This document shows positions 10,101 through 18,367 of a DNA stretch of 20,755 nucleotides, one piece after another (within the stretch, counting starts at the first letter, position 1; each line of letters begins with the position of its first letter). The notes under the pieces are model-generated. The model was given only the letters and a program-made list of their open reading frames with translations, searched no databases and was not told the DNA's origin. The DNA is from a virus. Position numbers and translations under genes: made by a program. The DNA lies in IMG/VR virus record IMGVR_UViG_3300031566_003166, positions 1-20,755 of that record; one strand, 5' to 3'.

Positions 10101-10780
10101 TGACTAGTGCTATAACTGCTGGTACTATACTTACGGATTATCCATCATGGACAACAGAAAGGACTAACCATATGATTACGCATACATATGTTATGCCGGG
10201 AGTGTATGATGTTTCTTTATGTGTAGAAACAAGCACCACAAGTATGGAAAGTTGTTGTGCCAGAAACAATTTTGTGTATGTTGAGGAAATACCACCAAGT
10301 AATTGTGATATACGGGCGAGCAGGGCACTAACAGGACTCTTTACGGATCTTAGTGCAATTAGTGGAGATATAGGAACAATATATTTTAACCTATCATCCC
10401 TTATTCCCGGATCTTTTCCTATCGGAATTATTGATTGGGACTTCGGGGATAGTACCGATATAGAAAGAGTAACCAGAACACCATTTACTAGTATTATTAG
10501 CGGAGCAACTGCATATCCAAACGATATAACAGACCCAAGAAATGTTTTTGTATCACATAAATACACAACATTGGATACATTTGATGTGTATACTTCCGCG
10601 TATGCGGCTAATACTAATACATATATTTCTTGTTCGGGATCTATCGGACCATTTGATGATTTTGTTAAATTATCAGGAAAGAGGCATTTAATAAGTAGTA
10701 GAAATAATGAAGATAATATCTTATTTGTATTTGAAGATGAACTTCAAAATAAAATTTACAATGTAGCATTGTCAGGATAA
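7106..10780 (+). CDS. Large virion structural protein with beta-propeller and PKD-domain array, 1224 aa
   Basis: It starts at ATG 7106 with AGGA at 7095-7098, after a 48-base gap. Residues 1-80 look like an Ig/Fn3-type beta domain. Residues about 165-455 contain propeller repeats, for example GIAVDPETGDCYAGG near 235, GITVGADGIVWI near 327 and GVGTDSENNVWCVGD near 425. The C-terminal half carries at least three and probably four PKD-like domains with the W-D/N-F-G-D signature followed by a H-x-Y...G-x-Y/F-x-V strand: a divergent one around NFGD 688-691, then W841DFTFGDG, W988NFGNW and W1111DFGD. PKD and propeller domains are protein- or glycan-binding modules common in surface-exposed phage proteins, so a peripheral tail or host-contact role is likely but inferred. 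It has no membrane segment or catalytic motif. The next gene begins one base after its stop. Confidence 0.87.
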   Translation: MAKDIAVANFTITPLSGFVDNGNKFTLDWELTTTQTDVLSGFTRIFRYVGDYPPDQISEPDLSDYTVIHETSGLDVMTYDDDLSEYTSEQLSQIFTCKRKLFYAIRGIEWTEAGSFVYLDSFSFIAISNQGSVKATDDLNTVTNTGVMASVKSSKSQVKYNTLYDEGQNVWAAHYGDLGVKWLSRTTIDPNTTRTAFYGGTVWYADRWSSYVLRVKLHNGEVEGRYSIGDGMIRGIAVDPETGDCYAGGSNNTLYKISYSDDTVQQIAHINESIPTFSYGMVHYGGTFYESRFREDGLTGVVNYTWVLNDNGTVNGYKSGATNAGYGITVGADGIVWINKYITEFASAFETHNPIVTETYEISTSDWQASRGICTDFPLTSDIEDYNVYASVGYAQGPWDNRVYKKHWNGSTFDATTIYHRISSVFGVGTDSENNVWCVGDTNKLFKIYSDEIHGTPTNSFPSGGYCTYLNVPYTEWKQPTTSWRELDYVLTRDPTLMTVSAAGAWDTIVESLTTAETKTATVGGDSLSYTVTSWGKRIIGIDDKNRKENAQDWIDTHGAYSFNTSGIRLYPLYDNITNEGLVEIDSEYGAAYQYSDFTGAANSQLSDITDLIEYPSNILSMHPDYISPEITIRFGYVNSTPKLTDGNYWDALAVSNGNNISGYDDLNVRCDISVNTNSFSLTGYHYNFGDRVLDIGGDTNTSVFLNDTEIFNEYTYHDPSKSGKPASRFSGGPGETNGIYSVEVSATGNINCYLVSGVDPNYNVPVSAGATGTVEAWERWPTASQTVIPYDNVALRSSLWSDLTQALSVGVINGIVSGYDPVSAVFNDQSIARTWPLCAWDFTFGDGSSDTYETEDATFAPRDTQTLNNEITSHVYYRVGTYYETMSVRASNTNTESAALDTMNVAVTTEIQVKENPAYANFLVMAVSTVSANYSDDIENPIEDYLSVDQPPVGIMSALISGYAPNLSITFMESSVPHSLPISAYNWNFGNWYSESTMTSAITAGTILTDYPSWTTERTNHMITHTYVMPGVYDVSLCVETSTTSMESCCARNNFVYVEEIPPSNCDIRASRALTGLFTDLSAISGDIGTIYFNLSSLIPGSFPIGIIDWDFGDSTDIERVTRTPFTSIISGATAYPNDITDPRNVFVSHKYTTLDTFDVYTSAYAANTNTYISCSGSIGPFDDFVKLSGKRHLISSRNNEDNILFVFEDELQNKIYNVALSG
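9118..10640 (+). repeat. Array of four PKD-like domains (protein-level repeat)
   Basis: Four successive domains share a W/Y-x-F-x-x-G-D-like turn and, 35-60 residues later, an H-x-Y-x-x-x-G-x-Y/F-x-V strand, which together define the PKD fold. The second (W841DFTFGDG with SHVYYRVGTYYETMSV) is a textbook match. The third has Asn in place of the usual Asp residues (WNFGNW), and the first is the most divergent. They differ in sequence and spacing, so this is an old domain array rather than a recent DNA tandem repeat. Confidence 0.75.
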
Positions 10781-10781
10781 T

Positions 10782-13700
10782 ATGAATACAACATCAGTAA
10801 CAGAATCTAATCTTATATCATTATCCGCCGATTACAGTTATAAAACCGGAGTTGGGTTTATTCCTGTACGGGATTATTATAACGATGGATATACTTTTGT
10901 AAATAATCCAATTTTTAATTATGCAAAAGATGTTAGGTTTGCCAACGACACATTATTTTTTGTAACGTCAGCAGGAACCTTTGGCAATTTTATTGAGTCT
11001 GATCAGGGAGATGCTGTTTTCTCAACACTTGTTTCATATATTTCATTATCAGCAAATGGTAAATTCATAACAAATGTAAGTAATGCATTATATCTTTCGG
11101 GTGACGGTGTTACACCAACAGATGAACAACTGTTCCGATTAACTATTAGTGATGGATCGGCAGCAATTTCATATGGTAAAAAGTATTTCACCGTTAATAG
11201 AACCGCACCATGGAATATAACACTAGCAGATGCTATACAAGGCGATCCATATCATCAGCAAGTATTCGATTATTGTGTTGTTGATGACACTATTGCGCTA
11301 TCAACTAAATTTACAACCAATGAATCTTATGGTCCATCTGTTGTAAAGAAATATATTTCATATAGTAGCGTAACCGATACAATTCGTGCTATTGGTATAA
11401 TATCTGATGATGATTATGATCCAAGTAATCCATACATATTTACGATGGGTCTATATGAAGATAATTTACAAATAGGGTTTTATGATAATGTTGGGTGGGT
11501 AAAATATTATAACGAATATTATAACAAGCAAAATAATACCAATGCAGAAAAGGAAGAAACTGTTTTTAATATAAAACAAAACTATTTGGTGGATTGTCCG
11601 TATAAAACAAAGGTTAATAATACTCATGGTGCTATGAACATTAACATAGCCAATTTAAAAAACATACAAACACCTGAATACGAAACAACACAAACTCCAT
11701 ATATTTGTGGTAATACTCTTGTACCAGTAACTTCGGCTAATAAAAACGATGCGCTTAAACGAAGAGAATATGAAAAAATATTTACAGGAACAAATCAGGA
11801 TTATGGGTTTGAAAATCCATATTTAGGCTTTACTGCGAGCACCAAAGAAGTTGTTTTTAAAAAGGACAATGTTACATATTTTCATTATCCTAAAACCGCA
11901 CTTGCTGGAATTGCACTGTCTTCAATGGGAATAGAAGATAGTGGCTCTACTGCTGGAACAACACCATTCCGAGCAGATAAAATATGGAAGAAAAATGCTA
12001 ACTATTCCAAAAACATTTGGTGGGGAGATTCCATACCTTGGCAACACGGAACTTGGTTATGTTCGTGGTTATCAGGCAACGAAGTTAATAAGGCATGGAT
12101 GGATAGATGGTTTTATCCCGGTTATGTAACATTAATACATGCAATATCAAGTAACACAGATACATACACCGTAGTACCAAATAGCGGTGATCTTGTTTGG
12201 GACGAACCATCACGAATGACATTTGATGGTGGAGTCTGGTATAAATATTATCATTTTGGTGAATTGGGTAATAACAGTGTTGTATCAACATTAACAGGTG
12301 ATGGTACCGAATTAAAACTTAACTTAAAAAATTGGGCACCCACAACAGAAGACAGTTCTCCATATAATAATGACGGAACAATAGAAAACTATAAGGCGGG
12401 AGTTATAAACGGAAACGCAATAGTATTAAATGGTGTTGATCAGGACTGCATGGTTCCATACAATAGTAGTTATTTCTTAACCGGAGATATGAGTTATTCT
12501 GTTTGGATAAAGACCAATAACTGGGGTAACTGTAAAGCCAAGAATCTTGTGGGAACAGAATTCCGAGGTGGTTGGGGATTGGGATATACAAACGGCTTTA
12601 GTAGTTCTATATATCCTGTTTATGATACAACATATGGTCACGTAGTTTTTACTAACATAAACGATAAAATGTATTTTGACAGACTATTGCCTACCAGCGG
12701 AAGTGAACTTACAGAAGCAGGAAATCCAACAGTTATATGCTTGGATAATAATTTGTATACATGGATTCTCGATGATAAGTATAAAAAGGTACATATAATA
12801 GATTATAATGGAGACATTGTTAAACAAATAACCTTTGACAGTAGCGTTACACTTAGTGACATGGCAATAAATAGTGCTGGAAACGTAGGAATATTAGATA
12901 CTGTTAGTAATAATATATCAAGCTTTACATTTAACGGAACATTTGATTCGGTGTCTGCGGTTTCGTCTAGTTATATATGTTTTGATTACGACTTATCAAA
13001 TAACATTGTTGGAACAAGCGGAAATGATATATGCGTGGATAACGACGGAGTAACATGGGTAGCAAACGATGATGGAATATTGAAAGCCGGAACTCTTATA
13101 TATGCATATTCTGATGCTGTTAGAATTGTATGTGATGCTGATAATTCCATTTGGGGAACCAGTAGCAATACATATATTAAATTAAATTCTGCTGGTAGTG
13201 TATTACTTTCGGGGTCTATAGGAAATACAACCACAAACATGGATTTAGGGTTCATTAACGAATACGATGATGGTTTATATTATGATAGGGTATTATTCGT
13301 TAATAGTACCGATAATAAGATCTTTAAGTACACAATTAGTGGAGTATACATAAGTGATAACAACCTATTAGATGGTATAAATACAATTCTTTATTCTGAT
13401 GAAGTTCAAAGTTCTATTTCATTCCAAGCAAAGGGAGATTTTACAGGATATGATTGGCAGCGAAAATATAATTATGTATTAAACGGAGAAACTACATATA
13501 TAAGAGCAAATACCAATTTTGGTAATTTATTACTATCTGCAACGTCTACGCTAAAGTATCCAACTTCCGGTTTGGTAAATAATAAATGGCATCATTTTAT
13601 GGTACAATATAATTCAGTATCGGGTGAGTGTAATTTGTATGTAGATACCGCATTAGAAGATACGGTGTACGTAAACGCAGGATCAAACATATTCTATTAC

Positions 13701-14102
13701 TATAAAAATCCATTGCTTATTGGAGCCAACGTAGGAAAACGATTGCCACTAGATACGGAACTTTCTATTGATACATTCCATGCCAAGGCAGATTTTAAAG
13801 ATTTAAGAATTTATAACACAGTTCTCGATAGATCAGATGTAATGCATATTTATAAATTGGAATTGAATTTTTATGATATGACATGGAATATGCCTATAGG
13901 ATCACAGGAATTTATGGAAGAAATTGAACGGTTCTTTAAGCATAAAGTACCAGGAATTAAATCACAGTACTTTAATATTATATTAAAAGGACTAAATATT
14001 ACTAACGAGGAAACGCGAAGTTTGATAGAAGATATAATAAAAGATACAGTTAAGAAAATATCACCAGCATATACTGAACTGTATAGTATAATATGGAAAT
14101 AA
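10782..14102 (+). CDS. Large virion structural protein with LamG/jelly-roll domain interrupted by a beta-propeller, 1106 aa
   Basis: It starts one base after the previous stop (TAATATG), with a short-spaced AGGA at 10774-10777. Residues 1-510 are beta-rich without a domain I can name, including a Trp-rich patch (QHGTWLCSWLSG). Residues about 520-605 match the first half of a LamG/concanavalin-like domain (GNAIVLNGVDQD at 544-555, YSVWIKT around W575, GGWGLGY at 596-602). Residues about 649-865 are propeller repeats (ICVDNDGVTWVANDDG). Residues about 879-1026 then complete the LamG pattern (W936HHFMVQYN, NLYVD at 951-955, DLRIYNTVLDRSD from 1007). The last 65 residues are helical. LamG domains bind glycans or proteins, so a receptor-binding or tail-peripheral role is plausible, though not shown by the sequence. 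Confidence 0.87.
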   Translation: MNTTSVTESNLISLSADYSYKTGVGFIPVRDYYNDGYTFVNNPIFNYAKDVRFANDTLFFVTSAGTFGNFIESDQGDAVFSTLVSYISLSANGKFITNVSNALYLSGDGVTPTDEQLFRLTISDGSAAISYGKKYFTVNRTAPWNITLADAIQGDPYHQQVFDYCVVDDTIALSTKFTTNESYGPSVVKKYISYSSVTDTIRAIGIISDDDYDPSNPYIFTMGLYEDNLQIGFYDNVGWVKYYNEYYNKQNNTNAEKEETVFNIKQNYLVDCPYKTKVNNTHGAMNINIANLKNIQTPEYETTQTPYICGNTLVPVTSANKNDALKRREYEKIFTGTNQDYGFENPYLGFTASTKEVVFKKDNVTYFHYPKTALAGIALSSMGIEDSGSTAGTTPFRADKIWKKNANYSKNIWWGDSIPWQHGTWLCSWLSGNEVNKAWMDRWFYPGYVTLIHAISSNTDTYTVVPNSGDLVWDEPSRMTFDGGVWYKYYHFGELGNNSVVSTLTGDGTELKLNLKNWAPTTEDSSPYNNDGTIENYKAGVINGNAIVLNGVDQDCMVPYNSSYFLTGDMSYSVWIKTNNWGNCKAKNLVGTEFRGGWGLGYTNGFSSSIYPVYDTTYGHVVFTNINDKMYFDRLLPTSGSELTEAGNPTVICLDNNLYTWILDDKYKKVHIIDYNGDIVKQITFDSSVTLSDMAINSAGNVGILDTVSNNISSFTFNGTFDSVSAVSSSYICFDYDLSNNIVGTSGNDICVDNDGVTWVANDDGILKAGTLIYAYSDAVRIVCDADNSIWGTSSNTYIKLNSAGSVLLSGSIGNTTTNMDLGFINEYDDGLYYDRVLFVNSTDNKIFKYTISGVYISDNNLLDGINTILYSDEVQSSISFQAKGDFTGYDWQRKYNYVLNGETTYIRANTNFGNLLLSATSTLKYPTSGLVNNKWHHFMVQYNSVSGECNLYVDTALEDTVYVNAGSNIFYYYKNPLLIGANVGKRLPLDTELSIDTFHAKADFKDLRIYNTVLDRSDVMHIYKLELNFYDMTWNMPIGSQEFMEEIERFFKHKVPGIKSQYFNIILKGLNITNEETRSLIEDIIKDTVKKISPAYTELYSIIWK
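12324..13860 (+). other. Split LamG domain with nested beta-propeller
   Basis: The strand order of a LamG_3-type jelly roll is seen in two pieces separated by about 270 residues. The N-half ends at the GGWGLGY hairpin (residues 596-602) and the C-half carries the W-H-H-x-x-V, L-Y-V-D and D-L-R-I-Y-N signatures (936-1012). Between them lie propeller-like repeats (about 649-865). The simplest reading is one LamG domain with a propeller inserted in a loop. Two degenerate LamG domains flanking a propeller are the alternative. Confidence 0.6.
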
Positions 14103-14103
14103 T

Positions 14104-17100
14104 ATGGCAGATTCATTAAGTCTTGGAGCATCACAAAGAACGGATGTTAGTATACGAATGTTTGCTGTTGCAACACAACAGCAAAGCACCCTATCTTCTG
14201 TTGTGTGGTCATGGGATGGAAACACACAATTAAGTGCATATGATTGGGCTACATCTTTAGCATATACAGAAAGTGAACCAATAACGGGTGTTGGAACAAG
14301 TACATTAATCTTTGTTACATATGATGATACACAAACATATAATATTGAAGTTTCGGCGGAAAATGGGTTAACTGATAGTTATATATTTTATCCAAGAAGA
14401 TTTTTTATAAGTCCAATGGAAACAACCACCAGTACAGCTACCCTTAGTGCCATACTTAGTGGTGCAGACGGAACAACAACAGGAATTCCTCCAGTATCAT
14501 ACATCAGTTGGAACTCTGATATTACCGATACATTGGTTTCATATTATATTAAGGGAGTTGTAGCGGATACTGAATATACATTAGGATCGAGTGTTATAGC
14601 AGCTAGTGGTGACTATATGTTATTTGATTCCACGGTTCTATCAACCACAGAAACCTATGTAATAAGTGCTGTAAACGGTGATGCTAATAGAACTGTTGGT
14701 GAATATAGCTTTACTGTCGATACTACAAACGAGGGAAACACATTAAACATATCTACAATATCCTCAACCGATGGCGGAATATTACTTTCTGGAATATTCA
14801 CACAGGGTGGATATACATATACTAACATTAATCCATTATCTTCTATCTTTTGGTATATTACACCATCTGCCACTGTAAACATATTAAGTGCGGGGGGCGG
14901 AGTATATACCCAAGGAGTTAGTGGTGTGGCTGGAGATATAGATAGACTTGATGTAACATACTCAAATTATTTTACAACATATTTAATAAGTTTATGTTCA
15001 AAGGAATATCCAGCATATAGTACAAGTATAACATATGTTCCACAATTAGAACCTCTCAATATGTTGGTTAGTGCAGCAAGTTTTGATAATTTACCAGTTT
15101 ATAGAACACTTTCGGCAGTAGCAGTAGGATATAGAGATACTATTGGATATCATAATATTGGTTCAACATATACGTTGGCATGGGATGCTACCGCACCCGC
15201 TAGTGATTCAATATGGGCTAGAGATATGGAAGGTAATCCATATACGTTTGGAACCAGAAAACCAGCCGGTGTTATTGGAACCATAGTTTTCACAATGACC
15301 GCTAATGAATTTAGTGATACTCCACAAATATCCAGTATGTTGGTATCTTCCGCTTATATTTCTGCGTCACCAAATTCTTCTGACACTATATTCCATACAT
15401 CATCAACATATAGGTTTGATATAGACGAATTTCCAGCCGAAAGTCTGTTTGATATTAATTTCAAAGTTAATAACGAGGACACTTATTATACAAATGGTGT
15501 TTGGAGGGTTTCTGGTGAATATGCAACAGTGGCAGCAACAGCAGTAGATACTTCTATAATACCAAATAAAGATACCACACAAGGATCATATGTTTGGTTA
15601 TCCGGTAGTGAAATATTAGAAACAACGTCTAGTATTGAATTGTTATTTATACCATCAGCTTTTAACACAACATTAATCCTATCTGGTATTGCCATGAGTG
15701 CTGCTAATTGGTTGTCTGCTCATAGTAGTTTTGATTACATGGACATTAACTTTATAGGCAGATTTTTGAGTGCAGATTTTGTGGCTGCTCCTACATATAC
15801 ATGGACTACAAGTGCAGCTTATATACACACCGGAAGTAGCACCACATTAACGGAATCCAGTGGAGTATGTGCATATGGGGAAGGACATACAGAAACGTTT
15901 GTATTAAGTTCTAATATAGTAGGAACTTCATATACATGGGAAATTTCTGGTAAAGTTTACGGTACCACGAAAGTATTACATCCTAATATATCATCTGTTG
16001 CGGATACTACTTTTAATAACTCTGGAAGTGCTATCTTGTTTGGGGTGTTTAATTCTGAATTACCAACCACCATGACAAGACAGCATACCGCAGACTCTGG
16101 TTCGGTAGAATATTATAGCAATTTCAAAACGACATCAAGTACTGATAATACAAGTCCATTATTTCAAAATATACGGATAGTTTCATATGAAGATCCTACA
16201 GCAACAATTACTCCAACAAATTCTGCAACGTTTGTTGTTATTGGTACACAAACACTTGAATCAACTAAAACGATTACATATCCACTATATAGTCCGGTTT
16301 CCGAGGTAAGCGGAGTTTATGCGTGGACATTATCGGCGGCAGAATGGGATGCAAGTATATATCAGTCTGGAACGACATTTAGTACGGTATTATCTTCTGG
16401 TGATGGAATTGTTAACGGAACGATTAATCCTAGTATTTCAACACATTTATCGCTAGATCTTACTGGTGTTGTAACTCAAAATATTGATAATTGGCCTAAC
16501 GATTGGGATAATGTCGATAGAGATGTTACGGCAAGCACTCAATATTTTACGGTATATGCAGCACCACAGTTGGGTATATATGTTGACAGTAATGTTATAA
16601 CCGTAAATGCATCTGCGGAAATACTCAATATAACACCCCAAACATTGTCTAGTATAATATCCGGATTTATCTGGGAAGATACATATGGTAATACACAAAC
16701 GGTTCAGAACTTTTCTTCGTTTACTGTTACATATCCTTCTGCGGGAAATTATTCCATTATGTTATCAGCAGTATTGCATACCGAGGATGTTATTACAAAG
16801 TTATTTACTAACTTTATAACCGTAATTACAGGCTACACTGAATTTGATACTGATGTTGAAAGATTTTATGGAGATACAACACTCACATTACCCAATACTC
16901 TTGAAAGTGTTTATATTCCACCAAACGAATTTACTGATAGAAATAATATTAATAGAGCATTTACAAGATTGGATGATAATTATACGTATTTAAAAAATGC
17001 CTGTAAGTTTTATAGTCCATCACCAATATCTTATACCGGATGGTTGGGATCAATAAATGGAACATTAACAGAATGGAATACTGAAAGTTCACCAAGTAGT

Positions 17101-18288
17101 GCTCATTATATGAGTGTTGCTGGAGTATCATCTGATATATTAAGCGATGTTAATGATGTTGTATCCAGACACGGATATTTGTATGTTGCAGATGATACAA
17201 CGGTAAAAATACTTTCAACTGATAACACAGCAACAGTTATAGCTGAAAGAAGTTTTAACGGAATTGATGATGATTTTCTTAGTATTAATGCTATTGGTGT
17301 AGATTCCAATGAAAATATATTTGTACTAGACACGCTCAGTCATAAGGTTATAGTATTAAATTACAACCACACAAGAGCTAATTGGGAGTTATTGTATAAT
17401 TGGGGCGGATTGGGTGGTCCTATGTCCAAGACAAAATTAAACAGTCCAAATGATTTATATATAGATACTTATGATAATATATGGATAGCAGACACTGGTA
17501 ATAAGGTTGTAAAGGAATATTCAGAAACTGGCGCGTGGTTAAAAACGGTATTACCTACAGATATAACGGGGGATAGCACAGAAAATGGTGGAATTATAGG
17601 TATAACACTTGATTTAACTAATAATTTATATATACTAACAAAAAATATTGTTTATAAATACACCAACACTGGAACATTTATTGCATCGTTTATATTAACA
17701 GAAACCGAAAAAACTCCTGTAAAAATAATATCAGGAAAAGATGGCGGATTTTTGTATATATTATATACTGGATTTGTCCATAAATACACCCTTGGTGGGG
17801 TTTTTGGTGGTCAATTCGCCAATAATCTTACCGGAACACTGGATTATAGAAGCATTTATCATGATGATAGTAGAGATTTATATGTCGCCAATGTGAACAA
17901 TATAATAAAATATCACGACAGAAATGTTATAACAGACGTTGTATTGGCAGCAGGAATAGAAAACGAATGGGATATAGATAGTGACTTAATAGACAAGGAA
18001 GAATATATACAGGATTGGGTATATAATATAGTGTTTTCCCATTTATATGGAAATTTGGCATTATTAAGAAGAAGTATAATAGGTAAAATAGTATTTACCG
18101 AAACGGATATTGGCGGAAGCTTTGAGATCGTTAATTTTACTATCGAGGAATACCAAGACTCTGCTTTTGCGTATGACAGAGAAGATATTTCCATTGGAAT
18201 TAACGAAAAAGTTTCATCTAATGTTGTAAACAGATGTTTGAAACAGTTATACAGTTGTCAAACCCAATTATTAGATTTAATAACATAA
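14104..18288 (+). CDS. Large virion structural protein: Ig/PKD-like repeats followed by a C-terminal NHL beta-propeller, 1394 aa
   Basis: It starts one base after the previous stop, with no convincing Shine-Dalgarno (only GGAA at 14094-14097), so translation probably depends on reinitiation from the upstream gene. Residues 1-910 are Ser/Thr-rich, beta-rich Ig/PKD-like domains; a clear one lies at about 17-90 and another at about 826-910 (FTVTYPSAGNYSIMLSAV). Residues 946-963 form a linker (RNNINRAFTRLDDNYTYL). A six-bladed NHL propeller follows from about 1004 to 1275, including SINAIGVDSNENIFVLDT and S1114PNDLYIDTYDNIWIADTGN. The final 90 residues are helical. From memory, the linker plus propeller resembles a structural protein found in large marine phages. 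I infer a tail or baseplate component. It is the last gene of the structural block. Confidence 0.87.
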   Translation: MADSLSLGASQRTDVSIRMFAVATQQQSTLSSVVWSWDGNTQLSAYDWATSLAYTESEPITGVGTSTLIFVTYDDTQTYNIEVSAENGLTDSYIFYPRRFFISPMETTTSTATLSAILSGADGTTTGIPPVSYISWNSDITDTLVSYYIKGVVADTEYTLGSSVIAASGDYMLFDSTVLSTTETYVISAVNGDANRTVGEYSFTVDTTNEGNTLNISTISSTDGGILLSGIFTQGGYTYTNINPLSSIFWYITPSATVNILSAGGGVYTQGVSGVAGDIDRLDVTYSNYFTTYLISLCSKEYPAYSTSITYVPQLEPLNMLVSAASFDNLPVYRTLSAVAVGYRDTIGYHNIGSTYTLAWDATAPASDSIWARDMEGNPYTFGTRKPAGVIGTIVFTMTANEFSDTPQISSMLVSSAYISASPNSSDTIFHTSSTYRFDIDEFPAESLFDINFKVNNEDTYYTNGVWRVSGEYATVAATAVDTSIIPNKDTTQGSYVWLSGSEILETTSSIELLFIPSAFNTTLILSGIAMSAANWLSAHSSFDYMDINFIGRFLSADFVAAPTYTWTTSAAYIHTGSSTTLTESSGVCAYGEGHTETFVLSSNIVGTSYTWEISGKVYGTTKVLHPNISSVADTTFNNSGSAILFGVFNSELPTTMTRQHTADSGSVEYYSNFKTTSSTDNTSPLFQNIRIVSYEDPTATITPTNSATFVVIGTQTLESTKTITYPLYSPVSEVSGVYAWTLSAAEWDASIYQSGTTFSTVLSSGDGIVNGTINPSISTHLSLDLTGVVTQNIDNWPNDWDNVDRDVTASTQYFTVYAAPQLGIYVDSNVITVNASAEILNITPQTLSSIISGFIWEDTYGNTQTVQNFSSFTVTYPSAGNYSIMLSAVLHTEDVITKLFTNFITVITGYTEFDTDVERFYGDTTLTLPNTLESVYIPPNEFTDRNNINRAFTRLDDNYTYLKNACKFYSPSPISYTGWLGSINGTLTEWNTESSPSSAHYMSVAGVSSDILSDVNDVVSRHGYLYVADDTTVKILSTDNTATVIAERSFNGIDDDFLSINAIGVDSNENIFVLDTLSHKVIVLNYNHTRANWELLYNWGGLGGPMSKTKLNSPNDLYIDTYDNIWIADTGNKVVKEYSETGAWLKTVLPTDITGDSTENGGIIGITLDLTNNLYILTKNIVYKYTNTGTFIASFILTETEKTPVKIISGKDGGFLYILYTGFVHKYTLGGVFGGQFANNLTGTLDYRSIYHDDSRDLYVANVNNIIKYHDRNVITDVVLAAGIENEWDIDSDLIDKEEYIQDWVYNIVFSHLYGNLALLRRSIIGKIVFTETDIGGSFEIVNFTIEEYQDSAFAYDREDISIGINEKVSSNVVNRCLKQLYSCQTQLLDLIT

Positions 18289-18313
18289 AATTATTGTTTT
18301 TATTTGTATTTTT

Positions 18314-18321
18314 AGTAAATA
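18314..18321 (+). promoter_or_regulatory. Candidate late-promoter-like element (AGTAAATA)
   Basis: The largest gap in the window (79 bases, 18289-18367) separates the structural block from the cupin gene. It contains AGTAAATAGTTA, which shares its core with ACTAAATAATTA in the gap at 7058-7105. It matches 6 of 8 bases of the T4-type late promoter. Transcription from here would give a leader of about 40 bases with a small hairpin before the TTG start. The T-rich stretch before it lacks a GC-rich stem, so I do not call a terminator. Confidence 0.25.
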
Positions 18322-18325
18322 GTTA

Positions 18326-18344
18326 TACCATAGAGTTAATGGTA
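18326..18344. repeat. Small inverted repeat in the leader of the cupin gene
   Basis: TACCAT (18326-18331) and ATGGTA (18339-18344) are perfect 6-base complements around a 7-base loop. They lie between the promoter-like TAAATA element and the Shine-Dalgarno. The stem is short and AT-rich, so it could be a weak RNA hairpin, a protein-binding dyad or chance. Confidence 0.3.
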
Positions 18345-18354
18345 GTGTTAACAT

Positions 18355-18361
18355 AAAGGAG
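18355..18361 (+). promoter_or_regulatory. Strong Shine-Dalgarno (AAAGGAG) that fixes a TTG start
   Basis: AAAGGAG ends six bases before TTG at 18368. No in-frame ATG lies between this site and the body of the cupin protein, and the site is the best ribosome-binding sequence in the window, so it decides in favour of the TTG codon. Confidence 0.7.
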
Positions 18362-18367
18362 TTTGAA

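Noticed and set aside
10138-10566. Antisense open frame of 142 codons, the longest on the minus strand
   Set aside because: It lies wholly opposite the PKD-coding part of a well-supported gene, has no ribosome site or recognisable domain, and is an expected by-product of low stop density on that strand.
12043-12080. HGT in QHGTWLCSWLSG as a second subtilisin His motif
   Set aside because: There is no nearby Asp or Ser block, and the segment sits in a beta-rich structural protein.
18289-18320. Rho-independent terminator after the structural block
   Set aside because: There is a T-rich run but no GC-rich stem before it.
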